From NCBI RefSeq assembly GCF_000153325.1, contig NZ_CH724141.1, forward strand, positions 318,982 through 382,981: a stretch of 64,000 nucleotides of DNA. Direction: 5' to 3'. Below the pieces are notes generated by a model. That model did no database searches and had not been told where the DNA came from. It saw only the letters and a program-made list of their open reading frames with translations. Within the stretch, counting starts at the first letter, position 1, and the number at the start of each line of letters is the position of its first letter. Positions 35,860-44,507 of the stretch are shown in pieces. Both the position numbers and the translations under genes were made by a program. The stretch is from Photobacterium sp. SKA34. GTDB lineage: Bacteria > Pseudomonadota > Gammaproteobacteria > Enterobacterales > Vibrionaceae.

Positions 35860-36672
35860 ATGCAAGGAACATTAAGTAAAATGAAGTCAACGTTAAATGA
35901 TGTTGTTGACTATTATCTCCCAGTCGGAGATCAACAACTGCATTTAAATCCTTTGATTGGTAAGTCACTTAAATTGACTCATACAGGCAATATCTTTTGT
36001 CAATCATGTGGAAAAAAAACCAAGAAAAGTTACTCTCAAGGTCATTGCTTCCCTTGTATGAAAAAATTAGCGTCATGTGATATGTGTATAATGAAACCAG
36101 AAACCTGTCACTACGACAAAGGCACATGTCGAGAGCCACAATGGGGTGAAGAAAACTGCATGGTGCCGCACTATGTTTACCTATCAAATACCTCTGGTTT
36201 AAAAGTAGGTATTACTCGACACACCCAACTACCGACAAGATGGATTGATCAAGGTGCAACACAGGCACTTGCTGTACTAAAAGTAAAAACACGTCAAATT
36301 TCAGGTTTAGTGGAAGTGGCTATTGCAGAGCTTGTCGCTGATAAAACCAACTGGCGTGCAATGCTCAAAGGTGATAATGCTGAGATAGATTTAACAGAAA
36401 AAGCCTCGGTTTTATTACCAGAAGTAAAAGCTCGTCTAGCAGAAATCACTGCAGAATATGGTGAAGATGCGATTGAATATCTTGATAACGATATTGTTGA
36501 TATTCATTTTCCTGTTGATGCCTTCCCAACCAAGATTAGCTCACACAACTTTGATAAAGAGCCTGTGGTTGAAGGTATTTTGCAAGGAATCAAAGGTCAA
36601 TATCTGATCTTTGATACTGGCGTGATCAACATTCGTAAATTCACCAGCTACGAAGTAATTGCAGAAGCATAA
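35860..36672 (+). CDS. DUF2797 domain-containing protein
   Basis: 270 residues. A cluster of Cys near the N-terminus (FCQSCGKKT, HCFPCMKKL, CDMCIMKPETCH, GTCREPQWGEENC) forms likely zinc sites. It is followed by HYVYLSNTSGLKVGITR, a GIY-YIG-like strand pair typical of DUF2797, with the catalytic Arg environment GITRHTQLPTRWIDQGA. The C-terminal 150 residues are alpha/beta without motif. The family may be a GIY-YIG nuclease relative; activity has not been shown that I know of. Cytoplasmic, single-gene unit. Confidence 0.82.
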   Translation: MQGTLSKMKSTLNDVVDYYLPVGDQQLHLNPLIGKSLKLTHTGNIFCQSCGKKTKKSYSQGHCFPCMKKLASCDMCIMKPETCHYDKGTCREPQWGEENCMVPHYVYLSNTSGLKVGITRHTQLPTRWIDQGATQALAVLKVKTRQISGLVEVAIAELVADKTNWRAMLKGDNAEIDLTEKASVLLPEVKARLAEITAEYGEDAIEYLDNDIVDIHFPVDAFPTKISSHNFDKEPVVEGILQGIKGQYLIFDTGVINIRKFTSYEVIAEA

Positions 36673-36718
36673 AATATATTTAAGTACTCTCTATCAGAAT
36701 CTGTAGAGAATAAGAACG

Positions 36719-36769
36719 ATAAAAGCGAAGCAACTGTATTCGACTAACCGAATCATACTTCGCTTTTAT
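36719..36769. terminator. Bidirectional terminator
   Basis: 12-bp perfect stem ATAAAAGCGAAG/CTTCGCTTTTAT between convergent genes, with a 27-base loop that itself can pair (ATTCG/CGAAT). The right arm overlaps the stop codon of the leftward gene. Confidence 0.8.
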
Positions 36770-37401
36770 TTCTTTGCTCGTCCTTGAATATAATCATATT
36801 TTCTATTTTGTATCGCGAGATCACGTAAAAAGTTCTCACCTAATACAATACCGTTACCACCATTGATCAACACATATTCAATTTCTTCATTAATATCGCC
36901 AAGTTTGGTTCTTAACTTTACAACAGGTAAGGGTTTATCGCTTTTTTCTGGTACTTTAACTTTTTCAAGAATGGCAAATTTATATTCTTTATCAAGCAGT
37001 TTAAACTTAACCCAATCTTTTCCATCACGTTCAAATTCGACTAAATCACTTACACCGATGCGTGAATTTGTTGATACAAGATCAATATAGGCTGCAAAAT
37101 ATTCTGTTGATGAAGCAAGTAAGATCCACTCATGTCGCCCTAAAATAAACAACCCATCTTGAGTTTCTTTCTTTACTGATGAATTTGCTGATTTTGTACT
37201 GTTATGTGCAAGGATTAAATCGCTTGAAGCATTAAACTGAGTATCACTGGCATGAGGAAGAGAAAGATCAGAAGACTGACTCAAAGGATCTGGGATAGAA
37301 GAAACAGGAAACTTAGATGATGTAACATGATTATCAGCCATAGATTGATAACTGACTAACAATAAAACAAACGCAGATACTCGACTTACTTTATTCATCA
37401 T
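36766..37401 (-). CDS. RimK-associated zinc-protease family protein (PF05618) with degenerate active site
   Basis: 211 residues. Signal peptide (cleaved near SMADN), then a Ser/Asp/Asn-rich spacer to about residue 80, then a retropepsin-like beta domain: ILGRHEWILLASSTEYFAAYID, VEFERDGKDWVKFKL and the closing GIVLGENFLRDLAI. Family members carry D-T-G-A at the end of the first block; here it reads YIDLVSTNS, so the Asp is kept but Thr-Gly-Ala is lost. Peptidase activity is doubtful and it may be a periplasmic binding or structural protein. Ribosome site AAGG seven bases before the ATG. Confidence 0.7.
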   Translation of the reverse strand: MMNKVSRVSAFVLLLVSYQSMADNHVTSSKFPVSSIPDPLSQSSDLSLPHASDTQFNASSDLILAHNSTKSANSSVKKETQDGLFILGRHEWILLASSTEYFAAYIDLVSTNSRIGVSDLVEFERDGKDWVKFKLLDKEYKFAILEKVKVPEKSDKPLPVVKLRTKLGDINEEIEYVLINGGNGIVLGENFLRDLAIQNRKYDYIQGRAKK

Positions 37402-37488
37402 AAGTTAACCTTTTCGTTATTCTTTTATACCCACACCTTACAAAACATAATACTTACAAGGGGAAATAGGCAACTATTTCCCTCAAAC

Positions 37489-38385
37489 TCATTGCATACT
37501 CATGGCTGCTTCAAACTTATTAAACTTATTTGCTAACCAGTTTTCATCATACCAACCCATATTTCGACTGTGTTTCGCATCATCCCACAAACTAAAGAAA
37601 TAACGTCGTGCTTCAAAGCCATCATCTAACTGACGTTTTTCAATATAGCGTTCGGCGATATGCGTATCACCACGTACATCAAATAAATGGATCACATCGA
37701 GTTCACGGTGTTTAAAACCGCTATCACAAGGATCAAGTAACCCTGCAACTTTAAACGTATTAGGATCAAATAATACATTCGCTAAATGACAATCATCGTG
37801 AACGAAAGAAGACGCTTCATGAGCAATAGGTGCTAGTATTTCTCTACGACGTTCCCATAGCTCAGTATATTGATCTTTGATCTTTGAACTAAATGGCGAT
37901 GCTGAACAAGAAAGGTATTTGTATACATCTTTCATCCAGTCATCGAACGCATTATTAAAATCACCATCAAAGCCTCCATTAGTTAATTCAAAGCCTTGTG
38001 GATGATTATGCTCATGTAATGCGAGTAAAATATCTGTGTAATCTTCACGGAATGTCTCTATAGCGAATTTATTATTGGGTAATTCATTCGCAGGTCGACC
38101 TTCGAGCCAATCTAGCACGATATAGTCATACCCTTCTTCACGACCAAATAAATAGATCTGCGGTACAGGACAACTCACAATAGAGCGTAACTTCTGTAAA
38201 CACGCAACTTCTTTACTTATTCGGCCCACTTCTCGTGAAAACTTAACAACAATCTTTGCCTTCCCTGTGGCAAGAAATACAACCCAACCATAAAAGGTTT
38301 CCTGAATATCACATACAACAGCTTTTTGTCGGAACATTGCGAAAAACGATTTTTCAGCAATATTTTTTAGCTGGGCTCTATTCAT
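37489..38385 (-). CDS. Aminoglycoside phosphotransferase-fold kinase
   Basis: 298 residues, soluble. APH/choline-kinase fold: KIVVKFSREVGRISKEVACLQ (ATP-binding Lys and Glu), YIVLDWLEGRPANELP hinge, catalytic loop SFVHDDCHLANVLFD with the H-x-D-x-x-x-x-N residues, and AGLLDPCDSGFKHRELDVIH with the metal-binding Asp. Substrates in the family include aminoglycosides, choline, homoserine, fructosamine and macrolides; no flanking gene narrows this down. It is on the same strand as the gene at 36766 (87 bases before it). Confidence 0.8.
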   Translation of the reverse strand: MNRAQLKNIAEKSFFAMFRQKAVVCDIQETFYGWVVFLATGKAKIVVKFSREVGRISKEVACLQKLRSIVSCPVPQIYLFGREEGYDYIVLDWLEGRPANELPNNKFAIETFREDYTDILLALHEHNHPQGFELTNGGFDGDFNNAFDDWMKDVYKYLSCSASPFSSKIKDQYTELWERRREILAPIAHEASSFVHDDCHLANVLFDPNTFKVAGLLDPCDSGFKHRELDVIHLFDVRGDTHIAERYIEKRQLDDGFEARRYFFSLWDDAKHSRNMGWYDENWLANKFNKFEAAMSMQ

Positions 38386-38767
38386 ATTTTGTACCTTGGA
38401 TGTTATCTAGCAACTGTAACCAATAAATACCAAATAAGCATAAACATCTGGTTTTATTAGTTTTTTAATCTTTATTATGGGTTAAGAATGCAACATAACA
38501 GCCAATATGACCAGTCGACACAGTAAATAAAACTTAAAATTTCTTACTTTTGGTTACATTTGATTTTTTACAGAGCTTTACCTCCGTACACTAGCTAAAA
38601 ATTAGCGAATAAAACTCTTTTTTAGCAATAAATAAAAAGTGTGTTCTAGTTCACCAAATATAAGCAAAATAAAAAACGATACACAGAGGAATGCGATATA
38701 TATTTCATTATTCCAAATAAGACTAATGCGAAATACTATCACTTAATAATAACGTAATTCGGCTACC
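38386..38767. other. Gene-free stretch
   Basis: About 380 bases, AT-rich, between two leftward genes. It probably holds the kinase promoter. No hairpin terminator for the upstream acetyltransferase gene and no coding frame is convincing. Confidence 0.4.
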
Positions 38768-39235
38768 CTAAATTTCATGATACATAATTTCTTGTGGCCC
38801 AAATAAACCTCCAAGATAACGCTCACCTGTAAAAGCGAAACCAGCCGTTTCATAGCAACGCTTTGCCACTGTATTTTTGCAATTTACTGTTAAATAAATC
38901 CTTTGATAATTTGAGTAGTTCTTCGCTAAATAAGTAAATAACGCCATTAATGCTTGTTTACCAATACCCTTGCCTTGTAATTTTTGGTCTATAACAAAGG
39001 TTCGCAAACCAACACAATTTTCAGAGCAAAAATCCACATCACGAAAGTAAGCAATATCTATTTTAAAAAAGCCTACAATATGGCTATCCTGCTTAATGAC
39101 ATGAAGATGCATTGTTGCAGATTCACTTTCTAAAAAATCTTCTGCTGTAGCGGCAAATAGGATTTGATCCTCAAATAAAGACACCGCTTTCACACCCTCT
39201 TGATCCTTCTCTGTATATCTCGAAATTACAAGCAT
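38768..39235 (-). CDS. GNAT-family N-acetyltransferase
   Basis: 155 residues from the ATG at 39235, which has TAGGA six bases upstream; an ATG seven codons earlier lacks one. Acetyl-CoA loop in VIDQKLQGKGIGKQALMALF (Q-x-x-G-x-G), preceding strand NCVGLRTFV, and the C-terminal NTVAKRCYETAGFAFTGERY. Substrate unknown. Apparently monocistronic. Confidence 0.8.
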   Translation of the reverse strand: MLVISRYTEKDQEGVKAVSLFEDQILFAATAEDFLESESATMHLHVIKQDSHIVGFFKIDIAYFRDVDFCSENCVGLRTFVIDQKLQGKGIGKQALMALFTYLAKNYSNYQRIYLTVNCKNTVAKRCYETAGFAFTGERYLGGLFGPQEIMYHEI

Positions 39236-39383
39236 ATTAAGTCCTATCAACTGCATTTTAAGTAAGCACTATTCCGATCGCAATTTTACTATAAACAGTA
39301 TGTGAATTATTAACTATTCATAATAAAAGCTTAGTAATTCATTTATTATCTTTTTATATTTAGTTGGCTATATTGAGAGTATA

Positions 39384-41312
39384 ATGAAACTTATACAAAC
39401 CATATTACTGAGCAGTGCTCTTCTTCTATTAATAACTGGATGCATTCGACCTAAAGAAGCAACACACCAATCTTTGACAACTCAACAACTACCTATCTTG
39501 CTAGATTTTAAAGATCTGACTACAGCAACAAACGGTACACACTCATACCAAATCTCACCTGATGGTGAGAAATTGGCCTGGCTAAAAGACAGTTTCGACA
39601 ACAATGGTAACCCTTATACTGCGCTACACTTTAAGAATTTAAAAACTGGTGAAAAAGGTAAATTTAATTATTGGGTTTCATTCTTTGAATGGATGCCTGA
39701 TAGCCGTAACCTTATTTATATGCCTCACTTTGACGATATGAAATCTAAAATATTCTTTTTAGATACGAAGTTTCCAACACGGCAATTAACCCCTTTTTAT
39801 GATAAAGATAACCAGATATATGTCGTAGATAAATTACGCAACGATCCGGAAAATATTATTGTAAGGCATAACGGTGGCGATGCTAAAATCTTCAATTTAT
39901 ACCGCTTAAATATTAAAACAAAAAAAGAAACATTATTATTTAAAGTCGATAAAGAATTAACAATAGATGGATTTATTATTGACGACAGAGTTAAAGGCGG
40001 TTCAATTTTCGCTTATATAAAAGATAAGAGAAAAATATATAAATTTGGTACAGATAAACTGTTATTTGATGCAGGTAAAAATGGTGAAGTTGCACATGCA
40101 ATGTTGAATCATAGCAACAATACCCTAACTATTTTAGCTAATAATAATTCCGACAAGACTCAACTTATTAAGCTAGATCTTGCAACAAATGCCATTAATA
40201 CTCTTTATTCAAATGATACTGTTGATGTAGACAAATATTACTATGACAATAATCATGCTCCAGCATTAGCAGCCAGTTATCCTGATTATCAAGAAATCAT
40301 AACTTTTAATCCTAATTATAAAAAATTAGCCTCTAATTTTTATCAAAAAGGTAAAAGTGGAATAGTTATTTTTAGTACTGACAGTAAAAATGAGAAATTC
40401 ACATTAAGCCAGTATAATGAATACGGATATAATATTTACTTGTATGATGCAACTAACGACAAGAAAGAACTGTTATCACAAAGTAAATCACATCATTACA
40501 CGCAATTTCTTGCCAGCCAAAAGCCCATTCAGTTCACGAGTCGAGATGGTTTAACCCTCAACGGTTATATCACCCTACCTAATGGGATTAAAGCCAATAA
40601 TCTTCCAACGGTATTGCTGGTTCACGGGGGCCCACATCTTCGTGACTATTGGGGCTTTAATACTGAAGCACAATTACTTGCCAACCGTGGCTATGCGGTT
40701 ATTCAAGTTAATTTCAGGGGATCTATGGGTTACGGCTATGCGTTTACATCTTCAGGTTATGGTGAGTTTTCTAAAGCTATGCATAACGACCTTATTGATG
40801 GTGTGAATTGGGCAGTAGAGCAAGGAATAACAGATCCGAACAATGTCGCAATTATGGGCGCTAGTTACGGTGGATACGCAACCTTAGTTGGTATGACACT
40901 AACCCCTGACAAATTTGCTTGTGGTATTGATATTTTTGGTATGTCGGATCTAGAACTAATGGTAAATAACTTCCCTGAACCATGGAAGCGACATGAAGAT
41001 ATTTGGGTGAACTATATTGGTGATTTCAACGATCCAGATATGAAACAGCAACGCGCACAGCAATCGCCAATCAACTTTGTTAACAATATGAATGCACCTC
41101 TGTTAGTCATTCAAGGTGACAGTGATGCTGTTGTGATCCCAGAGCAATCTCGACGTTTTGTGGAAGCGGCAAAGAAAGCAGGAAAAAATGTGCAATATTG
41201 GGAAATGAATAACGTTGGTCATCATTATGGTACCCCAACACAAACAAGAAAACTTGCGAGAAAAGTTGATAATTTCTTAAGCCAATGTATTGGTGGTCGC
41301 TCAGCAGGATAA
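39384..41312 (+). CDS. S9-family (prolyl oligopeptidase) peptidase lipoprotein
   Basis: 642 residues. Signal peptide with lipobox LITGC (lipid-anchored Cys20). Residues 30-370 are a beta-propeller-like domain with WD40/PD40-type strands (SYQISPDGEKLAWLKDS). The catalytic alpha/beta hydrolase domain follows: LLVHGGPHLRDYWGF oxyanion region, Ser494 in MGASYGGYAT, Asp581 in QGDSDAVV and His613 in NNVGHHYG. Probably an acylaminoacyl- or dipeptidyl-peptidase-like enzyme that hydrolyses short peptides in the envelope. Closely related lipoprotein-type S9 peptidases are common in marine gammaproteobacteria. Confidence 0.85.
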   Translation: MKLIQTILLSSALLLLITGCIRPKEATHQSLTTQQLPILLDFKDLTTATNGTHSYQISPDGEKLAWLKDSFDNNGNPYTALHFKNLKTGEKGKFNYWVSFFEWMPDSRNLIYMPHFDDMKSKIFFLDTKFPTRQLTPFYDKDNQIYVVDKLRNDPENIIVRHNGGDAKIFNLYRLNIKTKKETLLFKVDKELTIDGFIIDDRVKGGSIFAYIKDKRKIYKFGTDKLLFDAGKNGEVAHAMLNHSNNTLTILANNNSDKTQLIKLDLATNAINTLYSNDTVDVDKYYYDNNHAPALAASYPDYQEIITFNPNYKKLASNFYQKGKSGIVIFSTDSKNEKFTLSQYNEYGYNIYLYDATNDKKELLSQSKSHHYTQFLASQKPIQFTSRDGLTLNGYITLPNGIKANNLPTVLLVHGGPHLRDYWGFNTEAQLLANRGYAVIQVNFRGSMGYGYAFTSSGYGEFSKAMHNDLIDGVNWAVEQGITDPNNVAIMGASYGGYATLVGMTLTPDKFACGIDIFGMSDLELMVNNFPEPWKRHEDIWVNYIGDFNDPDMKQQRAQQSPINFVNNMNAPLLVIQGDSDAVVIPEQSRRFVEAAKKAGKNVQYWEMNNVGHHYGTPTQTRKLARKVDNFLSQCIGGRSAG

Positions 41313-41327
41313 TTATGAGTAATATAC

Positions 41328-41362
41328 GGTGTCATCTCCATTTCGGATGGCACCACGTTTTT
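41328..41362 (+). terminator. Terminator of the S9 peptidase gene
   Basis: 9-bp stem GGTGTCATC/GATGGCACC (one T-G pair) followed by ACGTTTTTC, 16 bases after the stop codon. Confidence 0.75.
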
Positions 41363-41380
41363 CTTCTTATGCATTATTGC

Positions 41381-41476
41381 TCAAACTGATTTTCTCATAG
41401 CGACAATATAGCCAAATGTGATTGCGCTACACGCAAACACGTTAACAAAGATATGTAGTTCGATAATAGCAGTCAT
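41381..41476 (-). CDS. Putative mini membrane protein (31 aa)
   Basis: ATG at 41476 with AAGG nine bases upstream; stop at 41381-41383. The product has one hydrophobic helix (IFVNVFACSAITFGYIVAM) and a short basic end (RKSV). It lies in the otherwise empty gap between the S9 peptidase terminator and the DUF2541 gene. Comparable single-helix small proteins (for example the many E. coli small membrane proteins under 50 residues) usually regulate transporters or sensor kinases. Evidence is limited to composition and ribosome site. Confidence 0.35.
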   Translation of the reverse strand: MTAIIELHIFVNVFACSAITFGYIVAMRKSV

Positions 41477-41658
41477 AAATTAGAACCTTAATATTAGTGC
41501 TTTGCCAACTCGACTAATAACCAAAATAAAACAAAAAACGCCCAACTATTTGACATATGTTCTGTATTACTAAATTACAGATACTTACAACTCATTATTT
41601 AACCATTTCGAATTTATCTCATTATAATCAGTTCAGTTTTTACTTATGAGATTTCTTT

Positions 41659-42036
41659 ATGAAACTAAAAGCGACAATGGCTGCTACAATTATGCTTTCT
41701 TCGATGGCATTTTCAACAACAGCTTCAGCTGATACATTTACCTTAGGTCGTACTATTCTTCTTGAAGCTAAAAATAGTCACGCTAAAATCCCTGTACCAC
41801 TTTGTCGTAATACTAAATCGATTCAGATTAAAGCTGAACGTGATGTGTTTTTAACAAAAGTAGTCTTTAAATTTCAAAATGGCTCTTCGCGCGTATTCCA
41901 GTTTCAACGCAAATTAGATAAAAACGAAAAAACAGATTGGCGTCGATTCTCTTATGAGCGCTGTGTAACAGATATTCAAGTGCATGGCCGTGCTGAAGAT
42001 GGCAGTGCTGGCATTAAAGTTCTCGGTCGTCGATAA
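41659..42036 (+). CDS. DUF2541 family periplasmic protein (YaaI-like)
   Basis: 125 residues; signal peptide cleaved near TASADTF. Mature protein has two Cys (VPLCRNTK and YERCVTDI), likely disulfide-bonded, and the family's K-x-I-Q-x-x-A-E plus T-D-W block (KSIQIKAERDV, KTDWRRFSYERC). Resembles E. coli YaaI in length and Cys spacing. Small beta-rich secreted protein; function unknown. Monocistronic with a terminator. Confidence 0.78.
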   Translation: MKLKATMAATIMLSSMAFSTTASADTFTLGRTILLEAKNSHAKIPVPLCRNTKSIQIKAERDVFLTKVVFKFQNGSSRVFQFQRKLDKNEKTDWRRFSYERCVTDIQVHGRAEDGSAGIKVLGRR

Positions 42037-42054
42037 GCCAATTTATTTAAAAAT

Positions 42055-42086
42055 AAGAGTGCTATTAATAGTGCTCTTGTTTTTTA
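42055..42086 (+). terminator. Terminator of the DUF2541 gene
   Basis: 9-bp stem AAGAGTGCT/AGTGCTCTT with two G-U pairs, then GTTTTTT, 19 bases past the stop. Confidence 0.75.
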
Positions 42087-42112
42087 TATCTCTATAATAT
42101 TGCCAGACTGAC

Positions 42113-42469
42113 TTACATTTCAGTTGGACTTAAACGATACACAAATGCGGATTGTTCAGAGCCATCGTCAAGAATAACGGTGATCACTACACGGTCATAC
42201 CCCTCGCCTTCGAAGTCATCAATACGCCGCCAATGCGCTGCCAATTCATCAGACGTAAAGAGTAAGCCTTGAACACGTTCCCCTTCTGATTGCGGTACAA
42301 ACGCAGGATAACCTAATGTAGCTCCTTTACCGTTTGGGTAAATAAATCCAGTTGCACTCGCTTTTTGCCAAGAACCTTTCAAATCAGAAAGCACGTAGGC
42401 ATTAGATTGTTCTGGCGCTAAAGTGCCATAAACGAATAGTGTATTAAGCACGAATGAATGAGTCCTCAC
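42113..42469 (-). CDS. Gamma-glutamylcyclotransferase-like (AIG2/GGCT) protein
   Basis: 118 residues from a GTG; a second GTG six codons on (just before LNTLFVYGT) is possible. LFVYGTLAPEQSN is the substrate-binding YGSL-like loop, and RRIDDFEGEGYDRVVI contains the conserved catalytic Glu after D-x-x-E. The family cyclises gamma-glutamyl dipeptides or amines. Cytoplasmic, monocistronic. The substrate cannot be inferred from context. Confidence 0.78.
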   Translation of the reverse strand: MRTHSFVLNTLFVYGTLAPEQSNAYVLSDLKGSWQKASATGFIYPNGKGATLGYPAFVPQSEGERVQGLLFTSDELAAHWRRIDDFEGEGYDRVVITVILDDGSEQSAFVYRLSPTEM

Positions 42470-42662
42470 TACAAGTCACATCTTATTAACTAAACTATAA
42501 ACCTAAGGACACGTCATATTTAAAGCAATAATGAAAAAGCACTAATTATTGTGATCTCGTTTAAAGTTTACATGCTAACTATCAGACTTTAGTGTAATAT
42601 CCAGCCCCCGAACACACTAGATTCTCGGTGCTGTGCACCATAACGAACGATATCGAGGCGAT

Positions 42663-44309
42663 ATGCAATTACTCGAAGCCAAACTCCATAAAATTGACCG
42701 TCATAATTACCGCAGCTATACGAGTATGCGCGGTGAATACCACTTCGTTGATTTCGACTTTTATATTGATACCGTTCAATCGGATCCGTTTGCTCCGGCT
42801 TCTCGTGTACGTGCCCGTCGTGCATGGTCACTCACTGATCTAGAATGGTTACGTGAAAAATCTCCAGTCTATCAATGTGCAGCACGAGATTTTATTGCTC
42901 GCTTTTTTGCTGATTTATCACAACAAGATAATGCAGTACTTATTGATATGCCAGGACAAGTGATCCTTGACCGTACGGCGGTGGTATTTGATGACGAAGG
43001 TATTGAATTACGTTTTCGTGTAAACCTTCCGGCTGACGGTCGTACCATCATTGCCAAGCGCACAATGAATCTATTAACTTTCCACCTTCCAAAAATGATC
43101 CGCCGTGCAACGATTGCACGCGAATTACCAATGGAAGAGTTAAAAGCCCATTGTGAAGCAGCAGAAGATCAAGTAGCACTTCGCGCACAGTTAAAAGCGC
43201 ATAAGCTATTAGCCTTTGTTGCTGATGGCAGCATTCTTCCTCGCCTTGCTGGTAATAGTGATTTACCACTTCCGAATGCTGTACCTTTTACAAGCCCTGA
43301 TAATCTATCAGTTGAGCTTGAAGCACCTTACAAAGGTAAAATCCGTGGTATGGGTATCCCTGAAGGCATTACCTTAATTGTTGGTGGTGGTTTTCATGGT
43401 AAATCAACGCTATTAAGTGCCATTGAGCGTTCTGTTTACGATCATATCCCTGGTGATGGTCGAGAGTACGTTGTAACCAATTACAATGCTGCAAAAATCC
43501 GTGCTGAAGATGGTCGTTGTGTTCATAATGTTGATCTATCACCGTACATCAGCAACTTACCTATGGGTAAAGACACCACAGCATTTACTAGCCAAAATGC
43601 ATCAGGTTCAACCTCACAAGCTTCTTGGTTACAAGAATCGATTGAAGCTGGCGCTGAAGCATTATTGATTGATGAAGATACATCTGCATCAAACTTTATG
43701 ATCCGTGATGAGCGTATGCAGGCACTGATTTGTAAAGAAGATGAGCCAATTACACCACTTGTTGACCGTATTGCTTTGCTTCGTGATCAGCATGATATCT
43801 CAGTAATGCTTGTTATGGGTGGCTCTGGTGACTATTTAGATGTTGCCGATACTGTTATTCAGATGCATAACTATGAAGCAGTAGATGTAACAAAAAAAGC
43901 ACGTGAAGTGGTTGCTTCTCACCCTACCCGACGTAAAGCGGAAGGTACAGAAATTATTGTTCGTCCTCGTACACGCCAAATAAACCGTAGCGCGCTGCAA
44001 GCGTTACTTGAAGAAGGAAAATTCCGTATTCAAGTAAAAGATAAAACATCGTTACGTTTTGGTCGTGAATACGTTGATTTACAAGCGTTAGAACAAGTGG
44101 CTCATCCTAGTCAGTTACTTGCTATTGGTTACTTATGGTTCCAACTAGCACAACTTAAAGGTTGGGAAAAAGCCCCTGCACGTGCATTTGCTAACATGCT
44201 GCATGATAATTGGGCCGATATGATGCCTAAATACGGCGATATGTCAAAGCCTCGCGTAATTGAGGTAATGTCTGTACTTAATCGTATGCGTAAAGCTGAA
44301 TTTAAGTAA
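42663..44309 (+). CDS. Predicted ATPase of the ABC class (PF09818)
   Basis: 548 residues from the ATG at 42663, chosen for GAGG five bases upstream. The N-terminal 230 residues are the family-specific domain (DFDFYIDTVQSDPFAPASRV). The ATPase follows: ITLIVGGGFHGKSTLLSAIE (variant Walker A GGGFHGKS), an unusual signature region TTAFTSQNASGSTSQA, Walker B EALLIDEDTSASNFM and VMLVMGGSGDYLDVAD. No membrane partner; soluble. The family is conserved in many bacteria and unstudied in detail; relatedness to ABC ATPases of repair or RNA processing is often suggested. Monocistronic. Confidence 0.85.
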   Translation: MQLLEAKLHKIDRHNYRSYTSMRGEYHFVDFDFYIDTVQSDPFAPASRVRARRAWSLTDLEWLREKSPVYQCAARDFIARFFADLSQQDNAVLIDMPGQVILDRTAVVFDDEGIELRFRVNLPADGRTIIAKRTMNLLTFHLPKMIRRATIARELPMEELKAHCEAAEDQVALRAQLKAHKLLAFVADGSILPRLAGNSDLPLPNAVPFTSPDNLSVELEAPYKGKIRGMGIPEGITLIVGGGFHGKSTLLSAIERSVYDHIPGDGREYVVTNYNAAKIRAEDGRCVHNVDLSPYISNLPMGKDTTAFTSQNASGSTSQASWLQESIEAGAEALLIDEDTSASNFMIRDERMQALICKEDEPITPLVDRIALLRDQHDISVMLVMGGSGDYLDVADTVIQMHNYEAVDVTKKAREVVASHPTRRKAEGTEIIVRPRTRQINRSALQALLEEGKFRIQVKDKTSLRFGREYVDLQALEQVAHPSQLLAIGYLWFQLAQLKGWEKAPARAFANMLHDNWADMMPKYGDMSKPRVIEVMSVLNRMRKAEFK

Positions 44310-44341
44310 AATATTTAAGTTTAATAAGCTCGTTATTTATC

Positions 44342-44376
44342 AAGCCCACATATCGCACTAAGCAATATGTGGGCTT
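44342..44376 (+). terminator. Terminator hairpin after the ABC-class ATPase
   Basis: 12-bp perfect stem AAGCCCACATAT/ATATGTGGGCTT with an 11-base loop; short T tail (TTTAC). 33 bases after the stop codon. Confidence 0.7.
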
Positions 44377-44440
44377 TACGTTGAGATAGCGAATTAACCT
44401 ACAATCAACTATAATACGTGACCATTTTTAGCGGCAAGAT

Positions 44441-44489
44441 GATTACATTCATAAGCAACGAAGTTTATGAATGTAATCGGCTATAGCCG
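44441..44489 (+). promoter_or_regulatory. Structured 5' leader of the RhlE-like helicase gene
   Basis: Two adjoining structures just before the ribosome site (AGGAACAAAGC): a 14-bp perfect inverted repeat GATTACATTCATAA/TTATGAATGTAATC with a 10-base loop (44441-44478), then a 12-base palindrome CGGCTATAGCCG (44478-44489). They may be operator sites or RNA stems that control translation of the helicase, as in autoregulated DEAD-box genes. Confidence 0.5.
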
Positions 44490-44507
44490 ACAGTTTAGGA
44501 ACAAAGC

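Noticed and set aside
42633..42662. GTG-initiated extension of the ABC-class ATPase
   Set aside because: No ribosome site before the GTG, whereas GAGG precedes the ATG at 42663.
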